From Oscillospiraceae bacterium (lineage in GTDB: Bacteria > Bacillota > Clostridia > Oscillospirales > CAG-272): a stretch of DNA of 64,000 nt. Below the pieces are notes generated by a model. The model ran no database searches, was not told the DNA's origin, and saw only the letters and a program-made list of their open reading frames with translations. The DNA lies in the NCBI GenBank assembly GCA_015064155.1, contig SVST01000007.1, positions 1-64,000 on the forward strand, read 5' to 3'. The position numbers and the translations under genes are program-made. Shown one piece after another: positions 61,110-64,000 of this stretch (position 1 is the first letter of the stretch; each line of letters begins with the position of its first letter).

Positions 61110-61271
61110 TTATTCTTCCTCTTTTTCTTTGTCGTTTTCCAAGCCATCCGGCAACTCGTCGGCGTCAACCGTCAAAGAACGGATGTGCCTTAGCTCGTGG
61201 ATCACACCGATTGCAACCAGCGTCGTCGCAACAGCGGCAATTCCAAGACCGATTAAAAGCTTCTTATTCAT
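61110..61271 (-). CDS. Small single-span membrane protein (53 residues)
   Basis: The reading frame begins at ATG 61271 with AAAGGAGATACACG upstream and ends at TAA. The protein starts MNKKLLIGLGIAAVATTLVA followed by IGVIHELRHIRSL, giving one N-terminal membrane helix with positive residues before it. The tail is acidic (DADELPDG ... DKEKEEE). It lies 26 nt after the methyltransferase gene and before a hairpin. I do not recognise the family. The perfect ribosome site and clean composition support it as a real gene. Confidence 0.72.
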   Translation of the reverse strand: MNKKLLIGLGIAAVATTLVAIGVIHELRHIRSLTVDADELPDGLENDKEKEEE

Positions 61272-61297
61272 CGTGTATCTCCTTTGTCATAGAGTTT

Positions 61298-62101
61298 TCA
61301 TTGATAGAATCTATTGGGGAAACTGCAGGTGTCATAGATTGCCTGCGCGTTCTCGGAAAGGCGTCGTGTCTTTTCGTTCGCACCTTTCGATTTTTGATAG
61401 AGGATCAGGGGGGGCGTTACGCGCATGGCGGGAGAAGCACCCTTGACCGCCTCGGTAAGGACCATACAAGGCTCGCTTTCGGTGTCTGCATAGACCACGG
61501 TCATGCGTTTCGGGGCAAGCTTTGCCTCGTGCAACGCGTAAAACAACTCACTGAGTCGGTCGGGTCGCCAGACGGTTAAAAATCGACCGCCGTGCTTCAA
61601 AAGCCTTGCGGCTGCGGCGCAAAAATCCTCAATACCGCCGCAAACCTCATGTCTCGCGACGTATTTTTCGTCGTGGACGTTGCGCTTTCCGCTGTCGGTG
61701 CGCATATAGGGAGGATTGGCGGTGACCAAATCCACCTCTCTTCCCAGGGTGCTTGCCGAAAGGGTGCGGATATCGGCACACAAGGGCGTGATGCGGTTGC
61801 CAAGCTCGTTGATGGCGGCATTTCGTTCGATCAGGTCAACGAAAGCCGGTTGAATTTCCACGGCAACCCCCGATGCGATTTTGTTTTTGGAAAGCAACAA
61901 GAGGGGGATGATTCCCGTGCCGCTTCCGAGATCGACCGCGCGTGCCGAGGGAGTTTTCCGTGCAAATGCCGCGAGCAGATACGCATCGGTTCCAAAGGTC
62001 AATCCGTTTTTCTTTTGGATCAGGGATAGATTTTCGTTGATCTCGTCCAATCGCTCATCCTCAAAAAGTCTTGGAGCTGACGTATCGGAGCTGGGATTCA
62101 T
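61298..62101 (-). CDS. TrmN6-like tRNA(Val) adenine-N6 methyltransferase (class I SAM-dependent)
   Basis: The protein has 267 residues. The SAM motif is AVDLGSGTGIIPLLLLSK (near 55-72), then GVAVEIQPAFVDLIERN (acidic loop) and the catalytic VTANPPYMRTDSG (NPPY of N6-amino methyltransferases). HGGRFLTVWRPDRLSELFYA follows. It matches the bacterial TrmN6/YfiC group that methylates A37 of tRNA-Val; in Bacillus and Clostridium relatives lie next to YazA. AAAGAGGAAACCGCT precedes ATG. It is followed closely by the small membrane protein gene. Confidence 0.88.
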   Translation of the reverse strand: MNPSSDTSAPRLFEDERLDEINENLSLIQKKNGLTFGTDAYLLAAFARKTPSARAVDLGSGTGIIPLLLLSKNKIASGVAVEIQPAFVDLIERNAAINELGNRITPLCADIRTLSASTLGREVDLVTANPPYMRTDSGKRNVHDEKYVARHEVCGGIEDFCAAAARLLKHGGRFLTVWRPDRLSELFYALHEAKLAPKRMTVVYADTESEPCMVLTEAVKGASPAMRVTPPLILYQKSKGANEKTRRLSENAQAIYDTCSFPNRFYQ

Positions 62102-62155
62102 AGCGGTTTCCTCTTTTATATCGAATCAATCCAAGGGATTGTGTGTGTTCAAAAC

Positions 62156-62195
62156 AGAAGGCGGAGCAGGCAGAAAAGCTTGCTCCGCCTTTTGC
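62156..62195 (-). terminator. Terminator of the ferredoxin gene
   Basis: AGGCGGAGCA (62159-62168) pairs with TGCTCCGCCT (62181-62190). On the minus strand it is followed by TCTGTTTTG. Confidence 0.72.
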
Positions 62196-62209
62196 GGGGT
62201 GGATGTAGA

Positions 62210-62380
62210 TTAAGCCTCCTGAGCAGCTGCTACAGGGCAAGCCTCGGCACAAGCGCCACAGCTTACGCACTTATCTGCATCGATGTCATACTTACCGTCG
62301 CCCTCAACAATTGCATCCATAGGGCAAGCCTCAGCGCATGCGCCGCAAGCGATGCAATCATCAGAAATCTTATATGCCAT
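62210..62380 (-). CDS. 2[4Fe-4S] ferredoxin
   Basis: The protein has 56 residues from ATG 62380 (ACAGGAGGTGTAAAACC upstream). Two CxxCxxCxxxCP motifs are present: CIACGACAEACP and CVSCGACAEACP, the classical clostridial ferredoxin arrangement in which each motif donates its last Cys to the other cluster. It carries low-potential electrons in anaerobic metabolism. It is monocistronic with its own promoter and terminator. Confidence 0.96.
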   Translation of the reverse strand: MAYKISDDCIACGACAEACPMDAIVEGDGKYDIDADKCVSCGACAEACPVAAAQEA

Positions 62381-62448
62381 TGGTTTTACACCTCCTGTGT
62401 GATTTTTTAACAGTACCGCGCCACAGCACGGCACCGTTTGATACTACT

Positions 62449-62476
62449 ATTGTATCATATTTTTTCGTTTTTGCAA
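62449..62476 (-). promoter_or_regulatory. Promoter of the ferredoxin gene
   Basis: TTGCAA (62471-62476) and TACAAT (62449-62454) on the minus strand, 16-bp spacer. Confidence 0.7.
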
Positions 62477-62548
62477 CTGTTTTTTACAATTTTTTTTGAA
62501 TTTTTTTCAAAATTTCAGACCAACGTTACGTCAATAGGGAGAAAACGG

Positions 62549-63952
62549 TTAAGAGCCCGCGTTTTCCTTGGGGTCATTCCCCTTTTTTTCCTTGCCGATG
62601 ACGGTAACGTCGTCACGGTGATACTGCTTTGGGGCGGTGTCGGGATTGTCCTTGAGGACGACGCGAACCGTGCCTGCCAAGGGGGTGGACCCGATGACCA
62701 CGCCAACACCGTCGGGGGTACGCACGAGCGAGTCGTTGGACGGGGTTTTTCGAATTTCCTCCGCATAAACCTCGGATTCATAACGCAGACAGCACATCAG
62801 TCTTCCGCAAACACCGGAAATCTTTGCCGAATTGAGCGAGAGATTCTGATCCTTTGCCATTTTGATCGAAACCTGTGCAAAGTCAGGCAGGAACGTCGAA
62901 CAGCAAAGGGGTCTTCCGCAAGCACCGATTCCGCCGAGAATCTTTGCCTCGTCGCGGATTCCGATCTGACGAAGTTCAATGCGCGTACGGAATACCGATG
63001 CCAGATCCTTGACCAGCTCGCGGAAGTCTACGCGTCCCTCTGCCGCAAAGTAGAAGAGAAGCTTGGAGCCGTCGAACGCATACTGCACCTCAATCAGCTT
63101 CATTTCAAGACCGTGCTTTGCAATCTTTTCCTGGCAAATTCCGAAAGCCTTGGATTCCTTTTCGCGATTTTCCTCATTTTTTGCCACGTCCGCGGGGGTT
63201 GCGATGCGCAGTAGCGGGCGCAAGGGAGAAACCACGTGATCGGCACTGATTTTGGTGTTGGCAAGGCAGACCTCACCGAACTCGGGACCTCGCGTCGTTT
63301 CAACGATTACCGAGTCGCCCTTTGCCGCCTGCAAGCGATTGGGATCAAAATAATACATTTTTCCTGCCGAACGGAAGCGGACACCGACAACCTCAATGGG
63401 CGGTGCTTCCTCTTTTGGGGGATCGATTGCCTGAGAGTTATCGAGCTGTAGATCGGCAGACTGTTCCGTGTCTGCGATTTTTGGGGGCTCTTCCGAAACG
63501 GGGGCGGGCTCCGGCTGTGCCGAATAAGCGGTGGGGACGGTGCCGTCTGCCGCCTTCAAAACGATCTGTGCGCGCAACTCGGAAAGCGCGATCTCCTGCT
63601 TATTGGGGGCTTCGTAAGGATCGTAGGGACGGCTCTCGGGATCGCGGCGGTATCCGTTCCCCTGTTGTCTTCTGTTGCCCGAACGGTCATTTCTACGGTT
63701 ATGATGCGCATGATGCGCTTGATTTTTCTCGGTGCGAGTGGGGTCGGCAGGCTTTTCGGGTGTCTCCCGCACTGCTTCTGCGGCAGGATCTGCCGACGCG
63801 GCGGTTGTCATCTCACTCTTTTCGGGATGCGGACGGTTTGGGTGTTTATGGTGACGGCGGTGGTGATTTCTGCGGCCATGTCCCGCCTTTCCACCGCCGT
63901 TTTCCGTATGCTCTGCGGAAACGGGGGCAGAATTTTGATTCTGATCTGTCAT
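62549..63952 (-). CDS. ricT: RicT/YaaT (PSP1-domain) regulator with long basic-disordered N-terminus
   Basis: The protein has 467 residues from ATG 63952 (GAAAGGATTGTACT upstream). Residues 1-200 are low-complexity and His/Arg/Pro/Glu-rich (GRRNHHRRHHKHPNRPHP). The PSP1 domain follows: VVGVRFRSAGKMYYFDP, YAFDGSKLLFYFAAEGRVDF, ELVKDLASVFRTRIELRQIG, GGIGACGRPLCCSTFL and KISGVCGRLMCCLRYE, with the Cys pairs that hold an iron-sulfur cluster in the Bacillus RicAFT complex. RicT promotes Y-RNase-dependent mRNA maturation and sporulation. The Bacillus protein is about 275 residues, so the N-terminal extension is unusual. The upstream gene is cut off by the window. Confidence 0.9.
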   Translation of the reverse strand: MTDQNQNSAPVSAEHTENGGGKAGHGRRNHHRRHHKHPNRPHPEKSEMTTAASADPAAEAVRETPEKPADPTRTEKNQAHHAHHNRRNDRSGNRRQQGNGYRRDPESRPYDPYEAPNKQEIALSELRAQIVLKAADGTVPTAYSAQPEPAPVSEEPPKIADTEQSADLQLDNSQAIDPPKEEAPPIEVVGVRFRSAGKMYYFDPNRLQAAKGDSVIVETTRGPEFGEVCLANTKISADHVVSPLRPLLRIATPADVAKNEENREKESKAFGICQEKIAKHGLEMKLIEVQYAFDGSKLLFYFAAEGRVDFRELVKDLASVFRTRIELRQIGIRDEAKILGGIGACGRPLCCSTFLPDFAQVSIKMAKDQNLSLNSAKISGVCGRLMCCLRYESEVYAEEIRKTPSNDSLVRTPDGVGVVIGSTPLAGTVRVVLKDNPDTAPKQYHRDDVTVIGKEKKGNDPKENAGS

Positions 63953-64000
63953 AGTACAATCCTTTCTATGGAACTCATGGCAAAGTGCCATTAAAACAAT
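63953..64000. other. Window edge upstream of ricT
   Basis: These 48 bases hold the ricT ribosome site. A minus-strand stop at about 63977-63975 (CCATGA context) or 63994-63992 (TTTTAA context) could be the end of an upstream gene, often holB in relatives, but too little is visible to tell. Confidence 0.3.

Overview
The window looks like a chromosomal segment of an uncultured, probably gut-associated, Gram-positive member of the Clostridia (Bacillota). Supporting signs are near-consensus sigma-A promoters with 17-bp spacers, strong AGGAGG-type ribosome binding sites, intrinsic terminators with U-tracts, spoVG and ricT (yaaT), the yfmF/yfmH pair, rubrerythrin and a 2x[4Fe-4S] ferredoxin, BspA-type leucine-rich lipoproteins, and an ECF-type vitamin transporter component. 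The genus cannot be fixed from the sequence alone. No CRISPR array, insertion sequence, rRNA or replication origin was recognised; there is one tRNA gene (Pro, anticodon GGG).

Layout. 1-2150: tail of a dicarboxylate-type symporter, tRNA-Pro, and an AT-rich segment with a DeoR regulator translationally coupled to a tiny HTH protein. 2204-6821 (minus): a five-gene operon from one consensus promoter: a frameshifted GH20 gene, a large putative glycoside hydrolase, an HD hydrolase, a Nudix hydrolase and an S51-like peptidase. 6844-9390: a nucleosidase and two tandem HAD phosphatases. 9425-10775: a cobalamin riboswitch with terminator controlling a DUF4430 (transcobalamin-like) lipoprotein and an ECF S-component, read here as a B12 uptake unit. 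10817-15853: AlkD-like repair protein, MntP, a VanZ-metallophosphoesterase fusion, a three-gene operon of unknown small proteins, a YfcE-like phosphodiesterase and SpoVG. 16079-24389: MurC, two BspA-like LRR lipoproteins, a PRTase-like protein and a lipoprotein with a six-residue repeat array. 24448-32884: LacZ, rubrerythrin, RecG, an amidotransferase-less GMP synthase subunit and a cysteine synthase.

33007-41309: a DeoR regulator divergent from a TIM-like isomerase, a SIS protein and a long YjbQ/UPF0047 protein, then a repeat-rich SGNH esterase lipoprotein, a GlpT/UhpT-like MFS carrier, a VOC protein and a CofE-like ligase. 41486-48942: rfbABC plus a small lipoprotein, then yfmF-yfmH, lgt and folD. 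49002-53099 (minus): a sugar-acid operon (lactonase-like MBL protein, SDR, enolase-superfamily dehydratase, KDPG-type aldolase, AraC regulator). 53213-63952: a Fur-family regulator with its transporter and two operator-like palindromes, a ferritin-like protein, TspO, a NagD-type HAD protein, a MATE pump, a YgiQ radical-SAM protein, a TtcA-like thiolase, a 53-residue membrane protein, a TrmN6-like methyltransferase, a ferredoxin and RicT.

Together the genes suggest a carbohydrate-scavenging, sporulation-lineage anaerobe with several lipoproteins (which need the Lgt encoded here), B12 uptake under riboswitch control, and several sugar-phosphate or sugar-acid modules of uncertain substrate. All functional statements come from reading motifs by eye; no database search was run.
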